DNA of 64,000 nt from Rhabdophis nuchalis (taxonomy: Eukaryota > Chordata > Lepidosauria > Squamata > Natricidae): NCBI GenBank assembly GCA_039707465.1, contig CM077644.1, forward strand, positions 98,196,375 to 98,260,374. The letters run 5' to 3'. Positions 1-10,954 of the stretch are shown one piece after another. The first letter of the stretch is position 1, and every line of letters starts with the position of its first letter. The translations under genes and the position numbers were made by a program. The notes under the pieces are model-generated. The model searched no databases. It was not told the origin of the DNA and was given only the letters and a program-made list of their open reading frames with translations.

Positions 1-230
1 AAATATCACCTCTGGCTGGCCCCGCCCCCATCTATTCTCTGCCTCCTCAGTCCCAGCTGATTGGAAGGGAATGGGGATTTTGCATTCCCTCCCCTGGAGA
101 GGGGAGGGAATGGAGATTTTACAATATCCTTCCCCTGCCATGCCCACCAAGTCACACCAACCAAGCCATGCCATGCCCACCAAGCCACGCCCACAGAAAC
201 GGTAGTAAAGAAATTTGAATCCCACCACTG
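1..230. mobile_element. hAT-like MITE, CAGTGGTGGG family, cut by window edge
   Basis: This is the right-hand part of a short non-autonomous DNA transposon that recurs through the window. It has the typical body (CTGGCTGGCCCCGCCCCC, repeated CCACGCCCA units) and ends in the terminal motif CCCACCACTG at 221-230. The left end lies outside the window, so no target duplication can be read. The family's ends and 8-bp duplications elsewhere point to hAT transposases acting in trans. Confidence 0.75.
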
Positions 231-1360
231 ATTTAGATGTGGACTTATAGAAAGTGAGGTGAGGTGAAGTAATCAGTTCTGTTTTAATATTTGCTCCCCA
301 TTTTTAAAAGATTTGTCAATTATATTTTCCAAGAAAATGTGGCTACTCTATCTATAATATGTAATTGAAGACTGAGCTGTAATCCACATATCTATCACAT
401 TATCACCATATGTTCACTGGAATTATAAACATGAAATGTTTTAGGAATACCTCAGCTGAATTTTTTTTCTTAACAAATGTGTTTTTGCTGCTACTCCTGT
501 TTGGTTAAGGAAATGCTGGCTTTTAGGATACTTCTGTGTCTCCATCTGTACTTAACAGATTTTGATCACTGCAGGGGTCCTGTATGTTAATGATTTTTTG
601 CAGAGATTAGGCCTGAATTTTGAAAGCCTGTATCAAATGTGATTCTGTTTCTGAGCAAGATAATGAAGAGTATGGTTAAACTTTAAAGGATTATATTTAT
701 TCTCATTACTTACCTCTTGATTAAAATCTGAGACAATATGTTCGAGTTAGCATGATCTACTAAAGTTGATTCCCTTTACGACACAAAACCTGTTGGAAGA
801 TATTTTTATAGAAACCGTTTGTAACTAGTTTGCATGAACCTGTAAAAGTTCATTCGAGTTCATTCAAACTACTCAAAAGAGAGTAGAAAGATCAGGATTT
901 TCTTAGGTTTGGCTTTGCATACCAAAAGTGAACCCAAGCAATTTATGGAGAGATATACTGCCAAGCTAATGGGGTGGAACAAATGCTCTCATTTACAAGT
1001 TTCTGAGTATTGTAGTCCAGTGCATTTTAAAGACTGGCAGAAAAGTTGCCATGGCATATGACCTGTGTGTCCATGACTGCTCATAGACAGATTCGACAAT
1101 CTGTCTATCAGTTTTAGAGGTATTGTGGCAAGCTGTCAGTCTCACTTTTATGCAAGTGGGGATATTTTCAGCTTTTGCCCAGGCAGCAGCCAATCAGGTG
1201 ATTTGTTTTGTATTTCTGCACGTACCAGAGGTTTAAGCACCAAAGTTAGTTTACTGGTAAGTTCACACATAATATGGCTCTCTTGTTTAGGGTTTACATT
1301 TGGGAGTGAATATAATATATCTGAGAATGGGAATATGGCAGTGGCTATTTGGTTTTAATA
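231..1360. other. Unassigned AT-rich sequence
   Basis: I see no supported gene or recognisable repeat. The short reading frames here have no protein-like features. Confidence 0.5.
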
Positions 1361-1570
1361 TGTGGAGGATGGGGGGAGGAAGAGGAAGAGGGGAGGAGGA
1401 GGAAGAGGAAGAGAGGAGGAGGAAAAGGAGGAGGAGAAGGAGGGGAGGAAAGGGGGGAGGGGGAGGATTAGGAGAGGAGGAAGAGGAGGAGGGGGAGTAA
1501 GAGGAGACGAGGAGGAGGAGAGAGGAGGAGGAGAGACAAGGAGGAAGAGGAGGAGGAGGAGGGAAGGAAA
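1361..1570 (+). repeat. Polypurine tract, (GGA/GAA)n
   Basis: About 210 bases of almost pure G and A on this strand, built from GGA, GAA and GGGA units. It yields artefactual Glu/Arg-rich and Ser/Pro-rich frames. Such mirror-like purine runs can form triplex (H-DNA) structures; that is an inference here. Confidence 0.9.
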
Positions 1571-2508
1571 ATTTGCTATGGGTAGCAAATGAATAATTAG
1601 TAGAATCCTACTAATTTCCTAAAACCTGAAAAGATCTCCAGCATTTTTATATACTCCCCAGATTCCTCATATCAATAGAAACATTACAACTGGGGGTGGG
1701 GGAAGGTGGATAACGAGATTTTATCTAATGAAATTAATTTTGATTCATCTGAGTATCTCCTTTCAATGCCTGAAAACTATCAGGTGAGGCAAGAACAATG
1801 CCTTTTCTTTAAAATGAAGATGGTTTCATTTTGGATTGCGTTAACCTCTGAATCTGATGTGCTGCAAATAGAGGCAGGCAAGCCGCTAGATAACAAGCCG
1901 AAATGACATTCATAGGAGAGAGAGTTTCACAGCCTCATCAAAAATGTGCTGAAATGACAACAGCGAATGTGTATTAGGAATTTAATCTAACTTGTTATTG
2001 TTCTTGACCTTGATCTTTAAGGTCCAAGCCGGCTCTGAGTTTGCATTTTATTTTGACTCTCCAGAGTACAGAGAATACAGTGCCTGGAGCAGAAAAAAGA
2101 GTCATGCTGACAATCCCCAAAACAATAACAATGTGAATGCAAAAGGGGTAGTAGCACAGTAGAAGGTCATTTATGATTCCAAAGCTAATTTTCTCATTTT
2201 AAGGCACTTTTGAATCACTGGCCTAGTTTATCTTGCTGAGAGGCAGACTTTAGTTTGAGTTATGACATCTTACAAGCAGGGAAACTAAGTGCTTTTCTAT
2301 GCTTGAAATTCTTTCTGTATCGAAGATAGGAAAGTTTTTGTTTAAAACTGGTCACCAAGGTCCATGCTGACTAGGGAGTTATTTTTTCAGTCCACAGGCC
2401 CAGTACATTTGGAGCACACATAATTTGGGAAAGTTAAACTTGAAAATAGGACTTACTGCTACTCCCTATGATTTATCAGAGTCATCTGTATGGCCTTTGT
2501 TGAAGGTG
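1571..2508. other. Unassigned sequence
   Basis: No gene or named repeat seen. AT-rich with ordinary unique-looking sequence. Confidence 0.45.
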
Positions 2509-2516
2509 GTCTAAAG

Positions 2517-2622
2517 CAGGGGTCCCCAACCTTTGCAACTTTAAGTCTGAAGGACTTCAGCTCCCAGAATTCTGGGAGCTGAAGTCCTTCAGACTTAAAG
2601 TTGCAAAGGTTGGGGGGCCCTG
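2517..2622. mobile_element. Palindromic hAT-type MITE, copy 1
   Basis: A 106-bp near-perfect inverted repeat starting CAGGGGTCCCC and ending GGGGGGCCCTG, centred on CCCAGAATTCTGGG. It is flanked by a perfect 8-bp duplication GTCTAAAG (2509-2516 and 2623-2630), as expected for hAT transposition. Transcribed, it would fold into one long hairpin. Four sister copies lie at 13953, 32672, 44996 and 50775. Confidence 0.9.
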
Positions 2623-2645
2623 GTCTAAAGCTAGATTATATAGAG

Positions 2646-3167
2646 CAGGGCTCCACAATCCCTGGGCCAAGGACTACTACTGGGCCACAACTCGTTGGGA
2701 ACTGGGCCATGGAAGCAGTAAGCAAGTGTGCAAAGCTTCATTTGTGCATGCGCAAGATTTAGGTTGTATTCAGGGGAGTGGTCCTTAACAACCAGTTTAC
2801 TGAGCACGCACATCGGTAGACATGCACTGCTTGTGCGTGCACAATTTAGAGAAGACTTTACATTCCGGAATAATACTTGGGAAGGAAAACAGCTGAGGTA
2901 CGGCAATCCACTCTGCCGTGCGACTCAGGTGACGAGATAAAGGTCGGTAATGTGCACGGGCAGACGAGCGGGCCCACTTGCTCATGGGAGCAAACCAGTA
3001 TGCTCCCAACTTATCTTTGGAGCTACCAGTTTGCCCGGACTGGTCCGAACCGGTAGAATCCCACCCCTGGTTGTATTGCTCAAAACCATTCCCTTGCTAT
3101 TGAAACTCTCCCCCCACACCCCAAAGCCATTGCCGGTCCACAGAATCAAAAAAGTTAGGGACCCCTG
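2646..3167. mobile_element. hAT-like non-autonomous element, CAGGG...CCCTG
   Basis: Ends CAGGGCTCC and GGGACCCCTG form terminal inverted repeats. The flanks ATATAGAG (2638-2645) and TTATAGAG (3168-3175) match at 7 of 8 positions. The interior includes a piece like the end of the CAGTGGTGGG family (GAATCCCACCCCTG, near 3056), so it may be composite. No transposase frame. Confidence 0.75.
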
Positions 3168-3359
3168 TTATAGAGCATCTAGCTAAATTCCTAATAAGAC
3201 TTATAGATAAAGAGATACGAGCCTCTGTAATATCTGAAATCATTTTTGGAGTTAATTATAGTGAAATTAGAATTAAAAAAAAATACTAAAAAAAAGAAAG
3301 TCAGTACTATATACACATACTTGGCAGAAGTATATAGCAACATGCATGGTGTAGAAAAG

Positions 3360-3629
3360 AGGTGTCAAATTCAATTTCATTGAGGGCCACATCAGGGTTG
3401 TATTTGACCTTGGGGGGGTATGTTTGTGGCCAGAGTGGGCATGGCCAGCTCAATGTCACTTGTGTCAGGGGTCCCTGTGGTGATCTGACCACCTTGCCAG
3501 TGAAAACAGGCTCCCCAGCTCCATTTTTGCTGGCAGAGGCACCAGAGGCGGGTCCTTCACTGTTTTCAGAAAGGCCCCATTGGCCAGATCAAAGCACCCT
3601 GCAGACCAGCCTTGAGTTTGACACTCCTG
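3360..3629. mobile_element. hAT-like MITE, GGGGTGTCAAA family
   Basis: Inverted ends AGGTGTCAAATTC and GAGTTTGACACTCCT, with a GC-rich interior (GGCCAGATC, GCTGGCAGAG) shared with elements at 41400 and 56809. The end abuts the next MITE. No coding capacity. Confidence 0.7.
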
Positions 3630-3633
3630 ACAT

Positions 3634-3770
3634 CAGTGATGGGATTCAAATAATTTAACAACCGGTTCTCTGCCCTGATGATATCTTCCAACAACCAGTT
3701 CACCAAACTGCCCAGAAAGGTAACAACCAGTTCTCCCAAAGTGATGCGAACTGGCTGAATCCCACCACTG
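3634..3770. mobile_element. hAT-like MITE, CAGTGGTGGG family, short form
   Basis: A 137-bp element from CAGTGATGGGATTC to GAATCCCACCACTG. Flanks CCTGACAT (3626-3633) and CCTGGCAT (3771-3778) agree at 7 of 8 bases. It inserted at the end of the preceding MITE. Confidence 0.85.
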
Positions 3771-3778
3771 CCTGGCAT

Positions 3779-4236
3779 AGAAGAAATGAATGGCAAGAGG
3801 TTTTTCTCTTTTGTAGAAACTCTAGAAGGCCGTCCAATGAAGTTTAATGTGAAGAGATTTAAAACAGACATATTAAAAAAAAATGAAATTGATTTTTTAC
3901 ATAGTGAATATTAATTGATGGAATTTATGACAGGAAGTAATGGTTTCAAGCAACTGGCTTTAAAACAGGCATGAATAGAGTTCATGAGGGGACAGGTATA
4001 TCTATGGCTATTAATTTTGAAAACTCGGCAGCAGCTGCTGGTTGGAAGTAGCCTGCCTTCATTACCAGTTATTGCAGGAGATCAACGCAAAAAAGGAGTA
4101 CGTCAATAGCTTTAGCATGTGAGTACCCAAGAAACACCTAGTTGGCCTTTGTGAGAAACAAAATACTCAATTAAGGACAGCCTTCAGTTGATCAGTCAGG
4201 ATTATTTTCCTGTTCCTATGGTGAAGGCTTAGTTTT
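3779..4236. other. Unassigned sequence
   Basis: No supported feature seen. Confidence 0.4.
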
Positions 4237-4460
4237 TATTTTTAATTTTCATTTACTTATAGCTCGCCTTTACAAATTACTCAAGGCAGTGAACATATCC
4301 AACACACCTTCCTCCTCCTATTTTCTCCAGAACAGCAACCCTGTGAGGTAGGTTGGGCTGAGAGGCAGTAACTTGGCCAAAATCACCTTTTCGTGGCTAA
4401 GGCAGGACTTGAACTGAGGGCCTCCCACTTTCTGGCCAGGTGCCTTTACTAGTTGCCTAT
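4237..4460 (-). mobile_element. tRNA-derived SINE, reverse copy
   Basis: Read on the minus strand it runs from a head resembling GTTCAAGTCCTGCC (a B-box-like motif) through a body with CTCACAGGGTTGCTGTT to an AT-rich tail near 4240. The head resembles the SINE at 63018. Assignment is by eye. Confidence 0.55.
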
Positions 4461-4474
4461 GTAATACATAGTAT

Positions 4475-5211
4475 CAGAGGTGGTATTCAGCCAGTTCGGA
4501 CCAGTTTGGGTGAACCAATAGCGGAAATTTTGAGTAATTTGGAGAACTGGCAAATACCATCTCTGGTTGGCCCTTGTTAGGAATATACTCCTAGTGTTGG
4601 GTAGGCAATATATATAAGCCATGATAATAAATGGTCTTTGTTACTTTAAATGTTTGAATGTAATTAGCAGCTGTAATTATCTCAGCAATAAGAGGAAGCC
4701 AGGAGAGCTCACACTCTCTCTCTGCTCGCTGTGACTGAATGATTGACTGACTGACTGAAGAAGGAAGAATCGTGCATTGCAACTGTAAGCAATTGTTTGT
4801 GAGTTAAGGAATTTGTTTGATTCAATATCTACTATCACTGCTTGTGAAGCAGTAGTTTAGTTTTACATCACAAGTAAAGCTACTTGTTTTTACTATCAGT
4901 GTCTGAGACTCTATCCGTTTGTCTACTAACAACATTTCTCTAGCTGCACATTCCGCTGCACAACTTTCTGTCTCCTAAAGGAGATATCCCCAACAGCCCT
5001 GTCCTCCCACCCCTGTCGTTCCCTGTCTTATAGTCCCTTGTTTTTTAGCTCAGCTGAGTTGCAAGGCATAGAGGATTGCCACACTACAACTGAGCTAAAA
5101 AACAGCTTAGCTCACCAGTGCTGACACCAAGGACAGTCTTTGAGTGTTGTTCACGCGTGCAAAGCACACACTCACAGAACTGGTAGGAAAAGATTTGGAA
5201 TCCTACCACTG
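4475..5211. mobile_element. hAT-like MITE, CAGTGGTGGG family, interrupted by an LTR
   Basis: The left part begins CAGAGGTGGTATTCAG and the right part ends ATCCTACCACTG. Between them sits the solo LTR at 4575-4995, so the MITE is older. The right half contains a small hairpin, with TTTTTTAGCTCAG near 5040 pairing with CTGAGCTAAAAAAC near 5090. The flanks do not give a clear target duplication. Confidence 0.75.
4575..4995 (+). mobile_element. Solo LTR, family A copy 1
   Basis: A 421-bp block beginning TGTTAGGAAT and ending ATCCCCAACA, that is TG...CA with TGTT/AACA inverted ends. It is bounded by a perfect 5-bp duplication GCCCT (4570-4574 and 4996-5000). A TATA-like TATATATAAGCC lies near 4608. 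A shorter relative is at 18726-19031. No internal retroelement genes remain, so this is the product of LTR-LTR recombination, an old retrovirus-like or Ty3-like insertion. Confidence 0.85.
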
Positions 5212-5260
5212 AATATTAATGCATATTAATTCACTGCAGTCTATTTAATAACAAGCAAAC

Positions 5261-5729
<469 letters not shown>

Positions 5730-5779
5730 AAGCAAACCTAAAGACCACATAACTGGGGGAAAAAACATGAGTCATCTAT

Positions 5780-5950
5780 GTTTACGCTTACGTTTATTTA
5801 AATTTATATACCGCCCTATCTCCCTTGCGGGACTCAGGGCGGTGAACAGGCAATTATAAAACATAAAACATCAGGTACAATAAATATAATAAAAATGCTC
5901 TAAAAAATCCCTAATAAGTCCCTAATAAAACCCAATTGATAAAACAAATT
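5780..5950 (-). mobile_element. L2-type LINE 3' end, 5'-truncated
   Basis: On the minus strand it has the family's 3' UTR signature: CGCCCTGAGTCCCGCAAGG followed by a TATAAATTTAAATAA tail. Only the UTR is present. Confidence 0.75.
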
Positions 5951-6628
5951 TACAATGTAAGAACTGCAATAGGCACAGAGTAGGACAGACAAGTAGATTG
6001 ATAGATGCATCCATTAATATGAGCTAATAGTCAGAAGAGGATGGAATTTCCTTGATCTTTCAACACACACAGTAGACAAATTCAGCTACCATTTCAACGG
6101 GGAAACTGTTGACATTTAGATGAAGCCAAATCCAAAACAGCTAGAGAATTCCTGAAACTTTAGCATTCTAACAAATCAGCCTTGAATAGACATATTGAAA
6201 CGAACTCTATCTACATACCATTTAAAGGGAATAATCAAAGGACAAAGGCTTTAGTGCACGTTCTCCCTAGCAACCAATACTGATACCAGCAGGAAACAGA
6301 AGATAAATGATTAGGGAAAAAATAATAGCCTAATTATGAAGCCATCAAGAAAGAAACCGCATCCCATCCAAACAGGCAGGGCAAGCTACCATAAACAATT
6401 ACCAACATGGATGGTTCAACCCCCAATAGTTCAAAACCGAGCTGCATATTTTCCCTTCATTTGGAACCTTATTTACAGGGATTATGCTTCTCATTGAGTT
6501 ACTGTATTTAACCTCCACAATCTTCTGTGGTACCTCCATGATTTTTGACTGTTCTAACAAAACTATCCTTTCAATTGATCTTTAATTAAGGAAGAAAAAT
6601 GACTAGGTGTTTCATAAAATAATATATT
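5951..6628. other. Unassigned sequence
   Basis: No gene or named repeat recognised. Confidence 0.4.
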
Positions 6629-6636
6629 ATTCAATC

Positions 6637-7024
6637 CAGGGGTGTAATCTACTTACCTTCGCTACCGGTTTTCAAATATGAGCACACATGTGTGATTGCT
6701 TTGCTTGCACACGCCACCTCGGTGCATGCACAGGACCTTCCTTGCATAGGCAGAGGATTAAAAACGGATGTGATGACATCCGGGCAGATGGGCGGAGCCT
6801 TATACTGAGCACGCCTGCAAAGGTAAATAGAACACTGTTGGGGTGGGAGGAATCTGCTGTGCCATGTGATTTAGATTAATTAGAAAGCAGGATTTCCTAT
6901 ATAATATAAAATATAAATCACGTGTCACAGCTGATCATTGGAAATACCTGTTCGGGTGAACTGGTAGCATTTTTTTACTACTGGTTCAGACGAACCGGTC
7001 TGAACTGGTAGCTTTTCACCCCTG
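6637..7024. mobile_element. hAT-like MITE, CAGGGGTG...CACCCCTG
   Basis: Ends CAGGGGTGTAATC and TTTTCACCCCTG. Flanks ATTCAATC (6629-6636) and ATTTAATC (7025-7032) match at 7 of 8. Interior includes the paired CCGGTTCAGACC-like motifs typical of this group. Non-coding. Confidence 0.8.
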
Positions 7025-7249
7025 ATTTAATCTCTTCAGAGACAGCAGAAATGTCCAAAAGTATGTTTTGGGGTTGGAAAGCTCACGTCATGGCAGAGGA
7101 TCTGGTTGATGGGGGTTCTAAAAATCTTTCCTCCCACCTTGGCATCCTTAACTCTAACCTTGTCCAGCTGGGAAGAGAGGTGGAAAACAAAGTGAGGTTT
7201 TAATAGCCAACATGCCGCGCGCGTGTGTGTGTGCTATGAGGTATATGCA

Positions 7250-7465
7250 TATCATGGAGAATTATATACCGCTTCTTAGTGCTTTACAGCCCTCTCTAAG
7301 CGATTTATAGAGTCACCATATTGCTCCCAACAATTTGGGTCCTCATCTTATTGACCTCGGAAGGATGGAAGGATGAGTCAACCTTAATGCCCATCAGGAT
7401 CAAATTTTAGGCTGTGGGCAGTGTTTGCCTGCAATACTGCATTTAACCACTATTCCACCAGTGCA
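7250..7465 (-). mobile_element. tRNA-derived SINE, reverse copy
   Basis: Same family as 36180-36412 and 40318-40585: the plus strand reads ATACCGCTT, then CAGCCCTCTCTAAGCG, then GACCTCGGAAGGATGGAAGG, then the reversed tRNA-like head. This copy is degraded at the head. Confidence 0.7.
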
Positions 7466-7764
7466 TGTATGGATGTATGGAAGCCAGAAAGTCAGAAAAT
7501 AGAAAGTAAACTAAAACAAGTCCATGGAAGAGAAAGACGAAACTCTGTCTCATTCTTCAGAGCTACATCTTTCATTCCCTGATACCAGGGAATGAAACCA
7601 TGGATATCAGGTTGTTACAATCACCATTTTTATACTGGGAGAATCCTACGGTTAGATAATGACAATTAGTACAACATGGGATCACGACCACAATAGAGAC
7701 CAAGCATGGTAGTTCCAGCTTTACTATCTCAGTCCTTATTATAGTCTCTCAGAGAAGGCAAATA

Positions 7765-8055
7765 TTGTGGGAAAGATATGTCCCATGTCTTTGTGTTCAT
7801 GGATACTCTCCACATATAACACAAATGTTGGTACAAACATTCAAGGAGAGAAGCAACTTGGAATTAAGGAGAACCTTCCTAACAGTAAGGACAATTCACC
7901 AGTGGGAAAGCTTGCCTTCAGAAGTTGTAGGAGCTTCATCACTGGAGGTTTTTAAGAAAAGCCTGGACAATCACCATGGTATAGGGTATCCTGCTTCATC
8001 AGGGGGTTGGACTAGAAGACCTCTAAGGTTCCTTCCATCTGTACTCTGGTTATTT
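7765..8055 (+). mobile_element. CR1 LINE 3' end
   Basis: Conserved CR1 C-terminal and 3' sequence: AGGAGAACCTTCCTAACAGT, then GGAGGTTTTTAAGAAAAGCC, then GGGGTTGGACTAGAAGACCT and CCTTCCATCTG. Frameshifts and stops show it is dead. It abuts an L2-type end in the opposite orientation. Confidence 0.8.
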
Positions 8056-8490
8056 GGTATTTGGTATTTATTAAATTTTTATACCGCCCTTCTCCCTGCT
8101 GGGACTCAGGGCGGTGTACAGGCAGGTAAAATCGATAATATAAAACATAAAATACATTAAAAATACATTAAATAGTTGGCCTGTCCTAAAACCCCTATTA
8201 AAACCCCTGCTAAAACAAATTAAAAACTACGCCAGGCCGGCCGCACGAAATAAATAAGTCTTCAAGGCCCGATGGAAAAGGCATAGGTCAGTGGTCGTCC
8301 GTAGGTCAGGGGGTAGGTCATTCCAGAAGGCAGGGGCTGCCACAGAGAAGGCTCTCCCCCTGGGGGTCGCCAGCCGACATTGTTTAGCCGACGGCACCCT
8401 GAGGAGGCCCTCTCTGTGGGAGCAAACTGGTCGGTGGGAGGTATTTGGTAGCAGGAGGCGGTCCTGGTTGATTGATTCAGCTAAATAAAA
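8056..8490 (-). mobile_element. L2-type LINE 3' end, 5'-truncated
   Basis: On the minus strand it carries the last codons of the L2-type ORF (the segment resembling RGRAFSVAGPALWNDLP in sister copies), then the UTR with CGCCCTGAGTCCCAGCAGG and an AT-rich tail. Confidence 0.85.
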
Positions 8491-8894
8491 TTTGAAATTC
8501 TGTTCAATGATCTGTTCCCATCTTGGGCCTCAACATAGAGTGTTAAGGTGAGCCTGCCAATTACCCACCTTTTGGCCTCCTGTGCTTAATTTGTTAAGAG
8601 ACAATCTAAGTATCTTTCTTTGGCTTCATTTTGATCATCATACAATTCCAGAAACAGCACGGATTTCTTTTCCTAAGCATAACATCCACCCAGGCTTATT
8701 TTGCATCTCTTGATGAGAAAATGGAAAGGAAGCAACTTAATTATTAAACTATTTCTGTGCTGTTGCTATCAAATTGCTTTCCCCTAAAAAGCATAGAAAA
8801 CATGAGCCACACAAATATAACAACCCAACAGCAATGGGTATCTCATCCGGTTTCCAATTAGACTTCTGTGAATAGAGTCATCTGCGTAACTTGT

Positions 8895-9293
8895 CTTCTG
8901 TAGATAGACCACAACTTACAACAATTCATTTAATAATCATTTGAAGTTACAATACATTAACAAAAAGGGACTTATGACTGTTTTCACCCTTAACGACCAT
9001 TGCAACATCCCTACGGTCATGTGTCCAAAATTCAGACTCTTGTCAACTGACTCATATTTATGACCATTGCAGTGGCCCAGAGTCACGTGATCACTTTTTG
9101 TGACCTTCTGACAAGCAAAATCAATGGGGAAGCCAGATTCACTTAACAATCGTGCTACTAACTGAACAACTTGCAGTGATTCGTTTAACAACCTGTGGCA
9201 AGAAAGCTCGTAAAATGGGGCAAAACTGACTTAACATCTGTTTGGCTTAGCAACAGAAATGTGGGGCCCGTAAGTCGTGGAGTATCTGTACTT
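8895..9293. mobile_element. MITE, 'AAGTCGAGGACTA' family
   Basis: A member of a TIR element recurring at 35060, 40190, 42225, 53170 and 56248. The ends here are worn (ACAACTTACAACAATTC and GGCCCGTAAGTCGTGGAGTA). Diagnostic interior motifs are TTGTGACCTTCTGACAAGC and GGGGAAGCCAGATTCACTTA. No coding capacity; superfamily not determined. Confidence 0.7.
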
Positions 9294-9313
9294 CTTCAGA
9301 GGCTTGGAAAGAG

Positions 9314-9725
9314 TGTTAGGATAGTGTAGTGAGAAGAGTCCCAATGATTTCAGAAATGAGGTGGAGAAAATAAAATTAAACACATTCTTCCCCTTTTAAG
9401 TTCTGAGGTAGAGAGGGAGTCAGGACACAGGCTAGTTAAAGTAGAATGCGTTTATTCGCATAACAGTAAGAACAGCGGAGAATATTTACAGGCGGACAAA
9501 ATGCGGTAGACAGGGGCTTCCCCATTTGGCAGCTATTTATACGCGAGAACCAGGGAACCAATCAGGGCTCTCCCGGACTTAGTTCCCGCCAGCCGCATCT
9601 GAGCCAATCAGGCACAGCTGACAGTTAGAGAGTTGTTACTGTCTGTTGCCATAGTCCTAAGGGGAAGAGTGGAAGACCTGCGGCCGGTCGTAAGTCGGGA
9701 CCGGTTGCAAGTCGAGGACTCAACA
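9314..9725 (-). mobile_element. Probable solo LTR, family B
   Basis: Read on the minus strand: TGTTGAGTCCTCGACTTGC at the start, a CCAATC-like promoter region (GATTGGCTCAGATGC), a TATA box in CGTATAAATAGCTGCC (near 9535), then AATAAACGC (near 9450) as a polyadenylation signal about 90 bp downstream. That order is what an LTR requires. The TGTT/AACA ends used here are not confirmed by a 5-bp duplication, so the left boundary is uncertain. No internal genes. Confidence 0.6.
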
Positions 9726-10455
9726 TCCCCCTTAGCAGGCATTATATGTGGATAGTATTTTTCCTTGCTGTAACAATAACCAAGTTATTTCTGAAAATAT
9801 ACCAAAGGAACTAAAGGCCTGCCTTTTTTTTTCCATTAGAAGAAATGCCCTGTGCACTAGGAGCAACACTGCATAATGGTCATTCCAGGAAGGGCTGCAG
9901 AGTAATAACTATTACCAAGAACCTCACATTGCAGTGACTGGGTTGGGGGCTTGGGTTGTTAAAAAAGGAAATAAAACGCCAAGATAATCAGCCTTTATAT
10001 TTTAAAAAGCAGGGTGCAACAAACAAACCAGCACATTAATGTCTGAGTAGTTTATATAAAATTGAATATACAGTCAATCAGCTGGTGTAGAAATATGCCC
10101 TGCAGTTCTCTAATTCGCACAGACGCTCTTTCACACTCATTTTCTTTTTTTTTTCATTTTGTCTTTTCTACTGGTGAGAAAAGGACACAAGAAAATCTAA
10201 AGCATTCGTGGGGATAATCAAGCAACTTACCTTCCACACAGTAGCAAAAGATGGGTGTCGCGTGAAGACAACTCGTGTTTTATCCTGTAACAATATCCAC
10301 TCAGAAAAATTTATGAACTCTTTGCTGCCACAGCCCATCGGTGAAGGTGGTTAAAGACACACATGGCACTTCGGTGTAGCACATAATTGCTCTGCTCATC
10401 TGAGTAGAAATGGATTCCTATGCATAAGGTGGAGGAATACTACATTGAAATGTCG
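9726..10455. other. Unassigned sequence
   Basis: No supported gene or named repeat. Confidence 0.4.
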
Positions 10456-10463
10456 GACTATAT

Positions 10464-10946
10464 CTGTGATGGCGAACCTATGGCATGCGTGCCCCAGGTG
10501 GCATGCTGGCCGTCACCCAGCTCAGCTCCACCGCGCATGCATGCGCGCTTCCTGCTAGCAGGCTGATGCACATGCATGCATGAGGGGGGGGGAGTCACAT
10601 GGGCATGCAAGGGATAAGGAGGGAACACATGGGGGTGCAGCCCCCTCCACCCTGTTTTTTTCTTTCAGGAGGCTTCAGGAGGCCTGCTAGGCCCAAAACA
10701 GGCCATGAGGGGTTGCACACATGCATGGAGGAAGTGTGCAGGGGTTGTGCACATGCACCGGTGACCATGGGGGAAGCACACATGCACAGGGTTGCACACA
10801 TGTGCAGGGGCGCGCACATGCAAGGAGAGTGCGGGAGGTCAGGCATGCATGTGCAGGGGGCATTGCATTATGGGTGTGGGCATGCACGCACTTAACATCG
10901 CACATGCAATTTTTGCAAACCTGGACAAAATGGTTAGCCATCACTG
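10464..10946. mobile_element. hAT-like element with CACATGCA-rich interior
   Basis: Ends CTGTGATGGCGAACC and GGTTAGCCATCACTG, flanked by a perfect 8-bp duplication GACTATAT (10456-10463 and 10947-10954). The interior is GC-rich and consists largely of degenerate GCACATGCA / CATGCATG units (about 10550-10900), which create overlapping spurious reading frames of about 85-98 codons. Confidence 0.85.
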
Positions 10947-10954
10947 GACTATAT

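Noticed and set aside
1300..1592. Glu/Arg-rich and Ser/Pro/Leu-rich open frames
   Set aside because: They are translations of a polypurine simple repeat, in several frames at once.
7765..8160. 131-codon plus-strand frame
   Set aside because: Runs through two unrelated repeat fragments, a CR1 3' end and an inverted L2-type end, so it cannot be one gene.
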